Assembly (NCBI RefSeq): GCF_002338065.1
Contig: NZ_DDHJ01000023.1
Location: 1 to 64,000, forward strand
Reading direction: 5' to 3'
DNA length: 64,000 nt
Source of the DNA: Pseudomonas sp. UBA1879
Lineage (GTDB): Bacteria > Pseudomonadota > Gammaproteobacteria > Pseudomonadales > Pseudomonadaceae
Below are positions 24,818-33,738 of the stretch, piece by piece. The notes under the pieces were generated by a model. It did no database searches and was not told where the DNA came from. It saw only the letters and a list, made by a program, of their open reading frames with translations. Each line of letters opens with the position of its first letter. Positions within the stretch are counted from its first letter, which is position 1. The translations under genes were made by a program, and so were the position numbers.

Positions 24818-26641
24818 ATGCGCCGGCTGCTTTGTCTGATGTTGCTGCTCCTTGCCCTGCCTGCTTTCAGCGCGAGCCTACTGGACAGTCGGCCTGGCTC
24901 GGGGCTGGGAAGTCCGGCGCTGGGCAACAGCTCCTCATTGGGCAGTTCCAGCCTCGACAACAGCAAGGATTTCCTGCCCGTTAGCCAGGCGTTCCAGTTG
25001 AACCTCATCGACACGTCAGCTGACTCGATCAAGCTGCAATTCGTCGCTGCCGAAGGCTACTACCTGTATCGCCACCGTTTTCAGTTCCGTACCGAGCCCG
25101 CGGACATGGGCCTGGGCGCGGCGCAGCTGCCAGAAGGCGAGAAGAAACACGACGAATATTTTGGCGACGTCGAGGTGTACCACGGCATTCTCGATATCAA
25201 TCTGCCGCGCAAGGCGAATGACGCGCGGCCCTTTACGTTAGTCGTGACCTATCAAGGCTGTGCCGATAAAGGTCTTTGTTACCCTCCGGAAACCCAGCGC
25301 TTGAGCGTTGGCGAAGCGGCATCGGTCGCCGACGTTTCGGCATCGCCGAGCGCCGCAACCCAGAGGTCTTTCAGCTGGGAACAACTCGCGCTGTTCTTCC
25401 TCGCGGGCATCGGTCTGACCTTCACGCCATGCGTACTGCCCATGCTGCCGATCCTCTCCGGCGTCGTGTTGCGTGGGCAGATTGGCGGGCTGCGGGGGTT
25501 TTCACTTTCCTTGGCGTACGTGCTGCCGATGGCGATTTGCTTTGCAGCGCTCGGCGCACTGATGGGGATGTTCGGCGCCAGCCTCAATCTCCAGGCGCGG
25601 CTTCAATCGGCGTGGGTGCTGGTGCCGTTTGCGCTGTTCTTTGTGGTATTCGCCATCGCCATGTTCGGCGCGTTCGAACTGCGCCTGCCGCGCGTCTTGA
25701 ATGACCGACTCGACCGCATCGCGGGCAACACGCAAGGCGGTTCGTTGTGGGGCGCGGCGGTGCTGGGCGTAGTGTCGAGCTTGTTGGTGTCGCCCTGCGT
25801 ATCGGCGCCATTAGCGGGCGCCCTTCTTTATATAAGTGCCAGCGGCGACACACTGGGCGGCGCGCTGAAATTGTTCGCCCTCGGCTTGGGCATGGGCGCT
25901 CCGCTGGTATTGGTTGCCACGGGCGGCGCGGCCTGGCTGCCGAAAAGCGGTCCTTGGCTGGTCACGGTCAAGAACGCGATTGGGGTATTGCTGCTGGCGC
26001 TGGCCATCGGCCTGTTGAGCCGCGTGATTCCGGGCGAAGCCACGCTGCTGCTGTTTGGGCTGTTGTGGGCAGGGGTCGCGCTGTTTCTCGGCGCGCTGGA
26101 GTTCACGATCAAGTCCACGCGGGAGCGGCTCGCGCAGTTACTGGGGCTTTTCTTGCTGGTCTACGCGCTCGCCTGCTGGTACGGGGCGTTCAGCGGCCAG
26201 ACCGATCCGCTTCGACCACTGGGACGTACGCCCCCTGCGCAGATCAAAGGCCGGGAAAGTGGTCAATCCACGCAGGCGTGGCAGACCGTGACCGATGTAT
26301 CCGCGCTGAAGCAGATCCTCGCCGATGCAAAAAACGCCGAAAAACCGGTGTTGGTGGATTGGTACGCGGACTGGTGCATCAGCTGCAAAGTCATCGAGCA
26401 TGAGGTGCTGCCTGATCCGAAAATCGTCGGTCAACTCAAGGGTTTTCGTCTGATCCGCTTCGACATGACCGACAGCAACGCCGAGCAACGCGCATTGCTC
26501 GACACTTACAAGCTGTTTGGCCCTCCCGCTCTGCTGTTTTTCGGAAAAGACGGGAACGAGCTGACAAATGTGCGTGTTGTCGGCGAAACCAACGTACAAG
26601 CGTTCTCTGAGCTGCTTTCTAGAGCTAATGACCAAATTTAG
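24818..26641 (+). CDS. dsbD: Thiol:disulfide interchange protein DsbD
   Basis: 607 residues. Signal peptide 1-19, then an N-terminal immunoglobulin-like domain with the redox pair Cys148/Cys154 (G-C-A-D-K-G-L-C-Y-P-P-E). An eight-helix membrane domain follows with T-P-C-V-L-P and S-P-C-V-S-A. The C-terminal thioredoxin domain has W-C-I-S-C (Cys520, Cys523). It carries electrons from cytoplasmic thioredoxin to periplasmic DsbC/DsbG and cytochrome c maturation. All six cysteines are present. Upstream of aroQ, as in P. aeruginosa (dipZ). Confidence 0.95.
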   Translation: MRRLLCLMLLLLALPAFSASLLDSRPGSGLGSPALGNSSSLGSSSLDNSKDFLPVSQAFQLNLIDTSADSIKLQFVAAEGYYLYRHRFQFRTEPADMGLGAAQLPEGEKKHDEYFGDVEVYHGILDINLPRKANDARPFTLVVTYQGCADKGLCYPPETQRLSVGEAASVADVSASPSAATQRSFSWEQLALFFLAGIGLTFTPCVLPMLPILSGVVLRGQIGGLRGFSLSLAYVLPMAICFAALGALMGMFGASLNLQARLQSAWVLVPFALFFVVFAIAMFGAFELRLPRVLNDRLDRIAGNTQGGSLWGAAVLGVVSSLLVSPCVSAPLAGALLYISASGDTLGGALKLFALGLGMGAPLVLVATGGAAWLPKSGPWLVTVKNAIGVLLLALAIGLLSRVIPGEATLLLFGLLWAGVALFLGALEFTIKSTRERLAQLLGLFLLVYALACWYGAFSGQTDPLRPLGRTPPAQIKGRESGQSTQAWQTVTDVSALKQILADAKNAEKPVLVDWYADWCISCKVIEHEVLPDPKIVGQLKGFRLIRFDMTDSNAEQRALLDTYKLFGPPALLFFGKDGNELTNVRVVGETNVQAFSELLSRANDQI

Positions 26642-26805
26642 CCGCTGAGTCACAAACTTTGCGCGAACATCGGTCATCGTGCTGTCATTGTCGATATCTG
26701 GGCTGGTAACTGGACAGTCCAATGCGCTTTCCGGCATAGTCGCTCCGCATCAACGGCTTGCACTGGCTTGTGAGCGTCGACACTGCACACAACAAGGAAC
26801 ACACG

Positions 26806-27258
26806 ATGGCGACCTTTCTGGTTCTTCACGGACCTAACCTGAACTTGCTGGGCACCCGCGAACCGGGGATCTACGGCTCGATCACGTTGGCCAACATCAA
26901 CCAGGATCTGGAACAGCGCGCGCGCGAAGCCGGCCACCATTTGATGTACCTGCAAAGCAATGCCGAGTACGAGTTGATCGACCGCATTCACGCTGCTCGC
27001 GATGAAGGCGTGGATTTCATCCTGATCAATCCGGCTGCTTTCACTCACACAAGTGTCGCAATACGTGACGCGTTGCTGGGAGTGAGCATCCCATTCATCG
27101 AAGTGCACCTCTCGAACGTGCACAAGCGCGAACCTTTCCGCCATCACTCCTACTTTTCAGATGTCGCTGTAGGTGTGATCTGCGGCCTTGGCGCCAGCGG
27201 TTACCGACTGGCCCTGGAGGCTGCCCTGGAACAACTGGCCACCCGTTCAAAGGCATGA
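26806..27258 (+). CDS. aroQ: 3-dehydroquinate dehydratase, type II
   Basis: 150 residues from ATG 26806, with A-A-G-G-A-A 7 nt upstream. The frame is open further upstream without support. Conserved G-P-N-L-N-L-L-G-T-R-E-P, the catalytic Tyr in P-G-I-Y-G, N-P-A-A-F-T-H-T-S, and H-L-S-N-V-H-K-R-E with the active-site His. It dehydrates 3-dehydroquinate in the shikimate pathway. Type II enzymes are dodecamers in the cytoplasm. Followed by accB after 81 bp. Confidence 0.96.
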   Translation: MATFLVLHGPNLNLLGTREPGIYGSITLANINQDLEQRAREAGHHLMYLQSNAEYELIDRIHAARDEGVDFILINPAAFTHTSVAIRDALLGVSIPFIEVHLSNVHKREPFRHHSYFSDVAVGVICGLGASGYRLALEAALEQLATRSKA

Positions 27259-27339
27259 CCGGCACAGTCTCGCACTGAGCCCCATGACCTGAACCGGCTA
27301 CCGAATACCCCTGACCGTCCCCTTGGGAGTTGATGATTA

Positions 27340-27798
27340 ATGGATATCCGTAAAGTCAAGAAACTGATCGAATTGCTGGAAGAGTCCGGCATCGACGAAT
27401 TGGAAATCCGTGAAGGCGAAGAGTCCGTACGAATCAGCCGTCACAGCAAGACTCCAGCACAGCAGTACTATGCGCCGGCCCCGGTTGCAGCCCCTGCCGC
27501 CGCCCCTGCTCCAGCCGCCGCACCGGCCGCTGCCGCCGAAACCCCGTCAGCACCGAAACTAAACGGCGCTGTGGCCCGTTCGCCGATGGTCGGCACGTTC
27601 TATCGCAAGGCATCGCCTACTTCGCCAGCCTTCGTTGAAGTCGGCCAGACCGTGAAGAAAGGCGACACCCTGTGCATCGTCGAAGCGATGAAAATGATGA
27701 ACCACATCGAAGCCGAAACCAGCGGCGTGATCGAGTCCATCCTCGTCGAAGACGGCCAGCCGGTTGAGTATGACCAGCCGCTGTTCACCATCGTTTGA
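27340..27798 (+). CDS. accB: Acetyl-CoA carboxylase biotin carboxyl carrier protein
   Basis: 152 residues. An N-terminal helical dimer domain is joined by an Ala/Pro-rich linker (about 44-70) to the C-terminal biotinyl domain. The biotinylated lysine is Lys118 in E-A-M-K-M. It shuttles carboxylated biotin between AccC and the carboxyltransferase AccAD for malonyl-CoA synthesis. It is separated from accC by only 17 bp, forming the usual accBC operon. Confidence 0.97.
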   Translation: MDIRKVKKLIELLEESGIDELEIREGEESVRISRHSKTPAQQYYAPAPVAAPAAAPAPAAAPAAAAETPSAPKLNGAVARSPMVGTFYRKASPTSPAFVEVGQTVKKGDTLCIVEAMKMMNHIEAETSGVIESILVEDGQPVEYDQPLFTIV

Positions 27799-27815
27799 AC
27801 CGCGGAGTGCCTTTG

Positions 27816-29180
27816 ATGACGAATCCTGCGAAGTTGGAAAAAGTGCTGATCGCCAACCGCGGTGAAATCGCTCTGCGGATTCTGCGCGCCTGCAAAGAGC
27901 TGGACATCAAGACCGTCGCCGTTTACTCCAAGGCTGACAAGGAGCTGATGCATCTGGGTCTGGCCGACGAATCCGTCTGCATCGGTCCGGCATCGGCCTC
28001 TCAGTCCTACCTGCACATCCCGGCGATCATCGCGGCAGCCGAAGTGACCGGCGCCACGGCCATCCACCCGGGCTATGGCTTCCTGGCGGAAAACGCCGAT
28101 TTCGCCGAGCAGGTCGAAAAATCCGGTTTTGCGTTCATCGGCCCCAACGCTGACACCATTCGCCTGATGGGCGACAAGGTTTCAGCCAAGGACGCGATGA
28201 TCCAGGCGGGCGTTCCGACCGTGCCGGGCTCCGACGGCCCGCTGCCGGAAGACGAACAAGAAGCCCTGCGCATCGGCCGTGAAGTCGGTTATCCAGTGAT
28301 CATCAAAGCCGCTGGCGGCGGTGGTGGTCGTGGCATGCGTGTCGTGCACAAGGAAGAGGATCTCATTTCCTCGGCCAAGCTGACGCGTTCGGAAGCAGGT
28401 GCCGCCTTCGGCAACCCGATGGTGTATCTGGAGAAGTTCCTGACCAACCCGCGCCACGTCGAAGTGCAAGTGCTGTCCGACGGCCAGGGCCAGGCGATTC
28501 ACTTGGGCGACCGCGATTGCTCGCTGCAACGCCGTCACCAGAAGGTGCTTGAAGAGGCGCCGGCTCCCGGCATCGACGAAAAAGCGCGCGCTGAAGTGCT
28601 GGCTCGCTGCGTCAAGGCCTGTATCGATATCGGCTATCGCGGCGCGGGTACGTTCGAATTCCTGTATGAAAATGGTGCGTTCTATTTCATCGAAATGAAC
28701 ACCCGCGTTCAGGTCGAGCACCCTGTTTCGGAAATGGTCACGGGTATCGACATCGTCAAGGAGATGCTGAGCATCGCCGCTGGCAACAAATTGTCGTACA
28801 CCCAGGACGACGTGAAGATCCACGGTCACGCGCTCGAGTGCCGGATCAACGCCGAAGACCCGAAAACCTTCATGCCGAGCCCGGGCACGGTCAAGCATTT
28901 CCACGCTCCAGGCGGCAACGGCGTTCGCGTCGATTCGCACCTGTACAGTGGCTATGCCGTTCCGCCGAACTACGACTCGCTGATCGGCAAGCTGATCACG
29001 TGGGGCGCGACCCGCGACGAGGCCATGGCTCGGATGCGCAACGCCCTGGACGAAATCGTGGTCGACGGGATCAAGACCAACATCCCGCTGCACCGTGACC
29101 TGACCCGTGATGAAGGCTTCTGCAAAGGCGGCGTCAACATTCACTACCTGGAACACAAATTGGCCGCCGAGAAACACTGA
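27816..29180 (+). CDS. accC: Acetyl-CoA carboxylase biotin carboxylase subunit
   Basis: 454 residues from ATG 27816. An in-frame TTG at 27795 is less likely. Biotin carboxylase N-domain (K-V-L-I-A-N-R-G-E-I-A), ATP-grasp with the glycine loop A-G-G-G-G-G-R-G-M, E-M-N-T-R-V-Q-V-E-H-P, and the C-terminal domain. It carboxylates the biotin on AccB using ATP and bicarbonate. A strong terminator follows 21 bp behind the stop. Confidence 0.97.
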   Translation: MTNPAKLEKVLIANRGEIALRILRACKELDIKTVAVYSKADKELMHLGLADESVCIGPASASQSYLHIPAIIAAAEVTGATAIHPGYGFLAENADFAEQVEKSGFAFIGPNADTIRLMGDKVSAKDAMIQAGVPTVPGSDGPLPEDEQEALRIGREVGYPVIIKAAGGGGGRGMRVVHKEEDLISSAKLTRSEAGAAFGNPMVYLEKFLTNPRHVEVQVLSDGQGQAIHLGDRDCSLQRRHQKVLEEAPAPGIDEKARAEVLARCVKACIDIGYRGAGTFEFLYENGAFYFIEMNTRVQVEHPVSEMVTGIDIVKEMLSIAAGNKLSYTQDDVKIHGHALECRINAEDPKTFMPSPGTVKHFHAPGGNGVRVDSHLYSGYAVPPNYDSLIGKLITWGATRDEAMARMRNALDEIVVDGIKTNIPLHRDLTRDEGFCKGGVNIHYLEHKLAAEKH

Positions 29181-29201
29181 TCGGTCAGATTGTGCGTCAC
29201 A

Positions 29202-29240
29202 ACGACAAAGCCGCTCTCGAGCGGCTTTGTCGTTTTTTTT
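29202..29240 (+). terminator. Rho-independent terminator of accBC
   Basis: A 13-bp perfect stem (29203-29215 with 29220-29232) around a 4-nt loop, followed by eight T's at 29233-29240. Confidence 0.95.
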
Positions 29241-29290
29241 ATGCCGCCGCAGATCCCCTCCTGTGGAAGATTCGATGCTCCCGGCAAACC

Positions 29291-29579
29291 GCATTCGCCA
29301 GCACGCTGGCTCCCACAAGGCTCATGCATAGGTCATAAACGTTGCACCGACGTCGCATCCGTGGGAGCCGGCTTGCTGGCGAATGTGGCGGATCATTCGA
29401 CACATCAGCGTCTGATCCATTGCATTCGCCAGCACGCCGGCTCCCACAAGGGTCATGCATAGGTCGTAAAATCTGCACCGACGTCGCATCCGTGGGAGCC
29501 GGCTTGCTGGCGAATCTGGCGGATCATTCAACACATCAGCGTCTGATCCATTGCATTCGCCAGCAAGCCGGCTCCTACG
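29291..29579. repeat. REP array, five copies, with a tandem ~130-bp unit
   Basis: Five REP sequences at about 29292-29317, 29361-29384, 29423-29447, 29491-29515 and 29554-29578, alternating in orientation. Core in one orientation: G-T-G-G-G-A-G-C-C-G-G-C-T-T-G-C-T-G-G-C. The interval between REPs 1-3 is repeated almost exactly between REPs 3-5 (period about 130 bp), so a REPIN has been duplicated in tandem. The remaining gap to prmA (29241-29710) shows nothing else. The same class occurs at 54501-54660. Confidence 0.85.
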
Positions 29580-29710
29580 GCCTTCGGCAAGAATCAAAAG
29601 CAGCGCTATGCCCACACCCTCTTTGTTGTTTCCCCCCGAACCCCGTAAACTTGCCGGTCTTTCGCGGCGCTGTGCCGCCCTGACATTTTTCAATTCGAAG
29701 GTAATCCGCC

Positions 29711-30589
29711 ATGCCTTGGCTGCAAGTCCGTCTCGCCATCAGCCCAGAACAAGCCGAAACCTACGAAGACGCGCTTCTTGAAGTCGGTGCCGTGTCCGTG
29801 ACCTTCATGGACGCCGAAGACCAGCCCATCTTCGAACCTGAACTGAACACCACGCCGCTGTGGTCTCACACGCATTTGCTCGCACTGTTCGAAGCCGACA
29901 CCGACGCGAATCAAGTCCTGGCTCACCTCACCCTGCTCACCGGTGCGCCATTGCCTGAACACACCCACGAAGTGATCGAAGATCAGGATTGGGAACGCAG
30001 CTGGATGGACAATTTCCAACCCATGCGTTTTGGTCGGCGGCTGTGGATCGTGCCGAGCTGGCATGCAGCGCCCGAGCCGGACGCGGTCAATTTGCTGCTC
30101 GATCCCGGCCTGGCCTTCGGCACCGGCACCCACCCGACCACCGCCTTGTGCCTCGAATGGCTGGACGGCCAGGACCTGACCGACGCCAATGTGCTGGATT
30201 TCGGCTGCGGCTCGGGCATCCTCGCGATCGCCGCCCTGCTGTTGGGCGCGAAACATGCAGTGGGTACCGACATCGACGTGCAGGCACTCGAGGCTTCGCG
30301 CGACAACGCCGGACGCAACCAAGTCCCGGCTGAAAAATTTCCCTTGTACCTGCCTGAAGATTTGCCAAAAGAGCCAGCTGACGTATTGGTGGCTAATATT
30401 CTGGCTGGACCGTTGGTTTCCCTGGCACCGCAGCTGGCGACCCTGGTCAAACCCGGTGGCCGTCTGGCGTTGTCCGGCATTCTGGCTGAGCAAGGCGAAG
30501 AAGTGGCAGCTGCGTACGCTGACACGTTCGAGCTGGACCCGATCGCCCATCGCGACGGCTGGGTCCGGATCACCGGTCGCCGTCGCTAA
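29711..30589 (+). CDS. prmA: Ribosomal protein L11 methyltransferase
   Basis: 292 residues. N-terminal substrate-recognition domain (M-P-W-L-Q-V-R-L), then a SAM-dependent methyltransferase domain with V-L-D-F-G-C-G-S-G-I-L-A-I-A and G-T-D-I-D, and the N-I-L-A-G-P-L motif typical of PrmA. It trimethylates amino groups of L11 in the cytoplasm. Full length. Separated from accC by a terminator and REP array; the DUF3426 gene follows after 51 bp. Confidence 0.96.
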   Translation: MPWLQVRLAISPEQAETYEDALLEVGAVSVTFMDAEDQPIFEPELNTTPLWSHTHLLALFEADTDANQVLAHLTLLTGAPLPEHTHEVIEDQDWERSWMDNFQPMRFGRRLWIVPSWHAAPEPDAVNLLLDPGLAFGTGTHPTTALCLEWLDGQDLTDANVLDFGCGSGILAIAALLLGAKHAVGTDIDVQALEASRDNAGRNQVPAEKFPLYLPEDLPKEPADVLVANILAGPLVSLAPQLATLVKPGGRLALSGILAEQGEEVAAAYADTFELDPIAHRDGWVRITGRRR

Positions 30590-30640
30590 CGGCCATTGAT
30601 CACACCCCTTTTAGGCGCTCGCTAACCCCCGGATACCCGC

Positions 30641-32044
30641 ATGACCGACAGTTTCGTCACTCAGTGCCCCCACTGCCAGACCAGTTTCCGCGTCAGCCAC
30701 GCTCAACTGAGCGTTGCCCGAGGCATGGTTCGCTGCGGCTCCTGCCTGCAAGTGTTCAACGCTGCGAAACAACTGTTGGAAAAAAGCGCCGAGGCCCGAG
30801 CCGCCGGCCAGCCTGCAGCAGAGCCCGTCCTACAGCCCCAGGCGCCAGAGCCCCCTCCGCCAACACCGGCGCCCACGCCGGCGGTTGAAATCCTCGCCCC
30901 TCAATCCGTGGTCGTCGCCCAACCTGCGCCACTGCCAGTCCAGAGCGAACGTCGCGCGGTAGACCTCGACAGTCTTGACCTCGACGATCTGGACGTTGAA
31001 CTGGCCCGGCTCGAACAACGGGAAATCCAGCTGCCGGAATCCTTCGGCCACGCACGCGGCACTCGCGACCACGATGAAGTGGAGTCTTTCAGTGCCCGCC
31101 GCGACGAGCCTGAAGTCACTGGCGAAACCTGGGATCACAGCCCGAGTCACGACGACATCAGCCAGTTGCCGGAACTCCGTGCGGAGGTCATCGAAGAGCG
31201 CGAGATCCACCACGAGCCGGATTCGCTGATCGAACCTCTTGATCGCGACGAAATCGAGCACGACGACCCTCGCACGGAACCCTCGTTTTCCTCGACGCCT
31301 GCCGATTTCGATGACGAGCCGCGCGCCGAAGACAGCATGCGCGCCGAAGCCGCTTCCGACGAACGGCCCTCATCAGAACGTTTCTCGGCGCTCGACGGTG
31401 ACGATACCGATGGCCGTCTTCAGCCGGACGAGCTTGACGACGAAGACCGCCGTCCGCAGACGAAAGGCAAGCGCGGGCGCAACGAACCCGGCCTGCGCGA
31501 CCCTGCTCTGCTCGACCTGACGGACGACCCGCTGCAACTGGCCTGGCAGAAACCCAAGCCCCGCTGGGGGCGTCGCCTGCTCTGGATACTGCTGGTGCTG
31601 ATCGCCCTTCTGGGGCTGGCAGGGCAATACGTCTGGTATCACTTCGACGAATTGGCGCGTCAGGATCAGTACCGCTCCTGGCTGCAGGACATCTGTCCGC
31701 AAGTGGGCTGCAAGCTGCCATCGAAAGTCGATATCAAGCTGTTGAAGAGCAGCAATCTCGTCGTCCGCAGCCATCCCGAATTCCAGGGCGCGTTGGTGGT
31801 CGACGCGATCATCTACAACCGCGCGTCGTTTTCTCAGCCCTTCCCGCTGCTGGAATTGCGCTTCGCTGACACCAATGGTCAGTTGATTGCCAGTCGTCGG
31901 TTCAAGCCTGGCGAATACTTGAGCGGCGAGCTCGCCGGCAAGGAGGAAATGCCGCCTCAGACGCCCATTCATATCGCGCTGGACATACTCGATCCGGGGC
32001 CGAAGGCAGTCAATTACAGCTTGAGCTTTCGTTCACCGGAGTGA
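30641..32044 (+). CDS. Zinc-ribbon / DUF3426 membrane protein
   Basis: 467 residues. An N-terminal MJ0042-type zinc ribbon (Cys9, Cys12, Cys32, Cys35: C-P-H-C...C-G-S-C) is followed by a long, low-complexity region rich in Asp, Glu, Arg and Pro (about 50-300). A single transmembrane helix at about 313-333 precedes a C-terminal DUF3426 domain outside the membrane. The function of this family is not known to me. The layout suggests a cytoplasmic metal-binding head tethered to a periplasmic domain. The disordered, acidic linker is unusually long. Located between prmA and dusB as in P. aeruginosa. Confidence 0.85.
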   Translation: MTDSFVTQCPHCQTSFRVSHAQLSVARGMVRCGSCLQVFNAAKQLLEKSAEARAAGQPAAEPVLQPQAPEPPPPTPAPTPAVEILAPQSVVVAQPAPLPVQSERRAVDLDSLDLDDLDVELARLEQREIQLPESFGHARGTRDHDEVESFSARRDEPEVTGETWDHSPSHDDISQLPELRAEVIEEREIHHEPDSLIEPLDRDEIEHDDPRTEPSFSSTPADFDDEPRAEDSMRAEAASDERPSSERFSALDGDDTDGRLQPDELDDEDRRPQTKGKRGRNEPGLRDPALLDLTDDPLQLAWQKPKPRWGRRLLWILLVLIALLGLAGQYVWYHFDELARQDQYRSWLQDICPQVGCKLPSKVDIKLLKSSNLVVRSHPEFQGALVVDAIIYNRASFSQPFPLLELRFADTNGQLIASRRFKPGEYLSGELAGKEEMPPQTPIHIALDILDPGPKAVNYSLSFRSPE

Positions 32045-32328
32045 ACGCCCGGTGCAAGACTGAATCTGGGCCGCGAACCCCGCAACCGCACTGAAAAGCG
32101 GCACGCAGCAATCAGAAAGCTGGCGACAGTTTTATGACGACGCAGCCCAAAACCTAACGGTTTGCGATAAGAAAGCAGCTGTTCAGATTTTATCCAATTC
32201 AGCCTTTATCCAGTCACCGAGAGCGGGTATCATGCCCACCCTTTTTCATACTCTGGGTCCCGTCTGAATGGCTGCGAAAGCACTTTTCGGACCAGGCTTC
32301 GTGATTCGGCCCCACTACAGGTCACCCT

Positions 32329-33342
32329 ATGTCGGCGGTACGCATCGGCCCCTATACATTGCAGAACGGCTTGATCCTCGCCCCCATGGCGGGCGTCACC
32401 GACCAGCCCTTCCGACAGCTCTGCCGCCAGCTTGGCGCGGGCCTGGTGGTCTCGGAAATGGTCACCAGTGACATGAGCCTGTGGAACAGCCGCAAGTCGC
32501 GGTTGCGCATGATTCATGAAAGTGATCCCGAGCCGCGCTCGGTGCAGATCGCCGGTGGAGATCCGCAGATGCTTGCGGACGCGGCACGCGCCAACGTCGA
32601 ACTTGGCGCACAGATCATCGATATCAACATGGGCTGCCCGGCCAAGAAGGTCTGCAACAAGGCCGCAGGGTCGGCGCTGTTGAAAGATGAGCAATTGGTG
32701 ACCGAAATCCTGCACGCGGTGGTCGCGGCAGTCGAGGTACCGGTCACCCTGAAGATTCGTACCGGCTGGGACCGGGCGAACAAGAACGGGCTGACCGTCG
32801 CCAAAATTGCCGAGCAAGCGGGCATTCAGGCGTTGGCAGTCCACGGCAGAACCCGGGCGGACCTTTACACCGGCGAAGCCGAATACGACACGATCGCTGC
32901 GATAAAACAGGCGGTGTCGATCCCGGTGTTCGCCAATGGCGACATCGTTTCACCGGAAAAGGCTCGGCACGTTCTGGACGCAACCGGTGCTGACGGGCTG
33001 TTGATAGGCCGGGCCGCTCAAGGGCGCCCATGGATTTTTCGCGAGATAGAACACTACCTGCGCACCGGGGAGATACTTCCCGCGCTGGCGCTGGAAGAAG
33101 TGGAACGCATTCTGCTAGAGCATCTGGCCGCGCTTCACACGTTCTATGGCGACGTGATGGGCGTGCGGATCGCCCGAAAGCATGTCGGCTGGTACCTCGC
33201 AACCTTGCCGGGGGCCAAGGAGTTTCGCGCCCGGTTCAATCGTTTGGAAGATACGGAAGCACAGTGCGCCAACGTTCGGGAATTCTTTGCCGAACGCGAT
33301 AAAAGCCCGGAAGCAGGGAACGAACAAGAGGTGGCCGCATGA
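32329..33342 (+). CDS. dusB: tRNA-dihydrouridine synthase B
   Basis: 337 residues. FMN-binding TIM barrel with L-A-P-M-A-G-V-T-D, the catalytic Cys103 in I-N-M-G-C-P-A-K-K, and V-H-G-R-T-R. It reduces a uridine of the tRNA D-loop to dihydrouridine. Its TGA overlaps the fis start by 4 nt (ATGA), the classic dusB-fis operon. The 284-bp gap before it (32045-32328) holds the operon promoter; I see no gene there. Confidence 0.96.
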   Translation: MSAVRIGPYTLQNGLILAPMAGVTDQPFRQLCRQLGAGLVVSEMVTSDMSLWNSRKSRLRMIHESDPEPRSVQIAGGDPQMLADAARANVELGAQIIDINMGCPAKKVCNKAAGSALLKDEQLVTEILHAVVAAVEVPVTLKIRTGWDRANKNGLTVAKIAEQAGIQALAVHGRTRADLYTGEAEYDTIAAIKQAVSIPVFANGDIVSPEKARHVLDATGADGLLIGRAAQGRPWIFREIEHYLRTGEILPALALEEVERILLEHLAALHTFYGDVMGVRIARKHVGWYLATLPGAKEFRARFNRLEDTEAQCANVREFFAERDKSPEAGNEQEVAA

Positions 33343-33659
33343 CGATGATGACAGAGACTTTAGTGAGTGGAACAACACCCGTGAGCGACAACGTCAATTT
33401 GAAACAGCACCTCAACACGCCGAGCGAAGAGGGTCAGACCCTGCGCGGAAGCGTCGAAAAGGCGCTGCACAATTATTTCGCTCATCTAGAGGGTGCTGAC
33501 GTCACTGATGTCTACAACCTGGTGCTCTCGGAAGTCGAGGCGCCGTTGCTCGAGTGCGTGATGAACTACGTAAAGGGCAACCAGACCAAGGCCTCTGAGC
33601 TGCTGGGTCTGAACCGTGGAACCCTGCGCAAGAAACTCAAGCAGTACGACCTGCTGTAA
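33339..33659 (+). CDS. fis: DNA-binding protein Fis
   Basis: 106 residues from ATG 33339; ATG 33348 is also possible. The C-terminal helix-turn-helix is canonical (G-N-Q-T-K-A-S-E-L-L-G-L-N-R-G-T-L-R-K-K-L). Fis is a nucleoid protein and growth-phase regulator of stable RNA promoters and recombination. Cotranscribed with dusB; a terminator follows. Confidence 0.95.
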   Translation: MTMMTETLVSGTTPVSDNVNLKQHLNTPSEEGQTLRGSVEKALHNYFAHLEGADVTDVYNLVLSEVEAPLLECVMNYVKGNQTKASELLGLNRGTLRKKLKQYDLL

Positions 33660-33675
33660 GCATCCAAAACAGAAA

Positions 33676-33706
33676 AGCGACCCACGTTGATGCGGTCGTT
33701 TTTTTT
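33676..33706 (+). terminator. Rho-independent terminator of dusB-fis
   Basis: The CGACC arm at 33678-33682 pairs with GGTCG at 33694-33698. The flanking A-run and T-run also pair, leaving eight T's after the stem. It lies 18 bp behind the fis stop. Confidence 0.8.
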
Positions 33707-33738
33707 GCTGAATTCTTTTGCTTTTGATGGAAGTTGAG

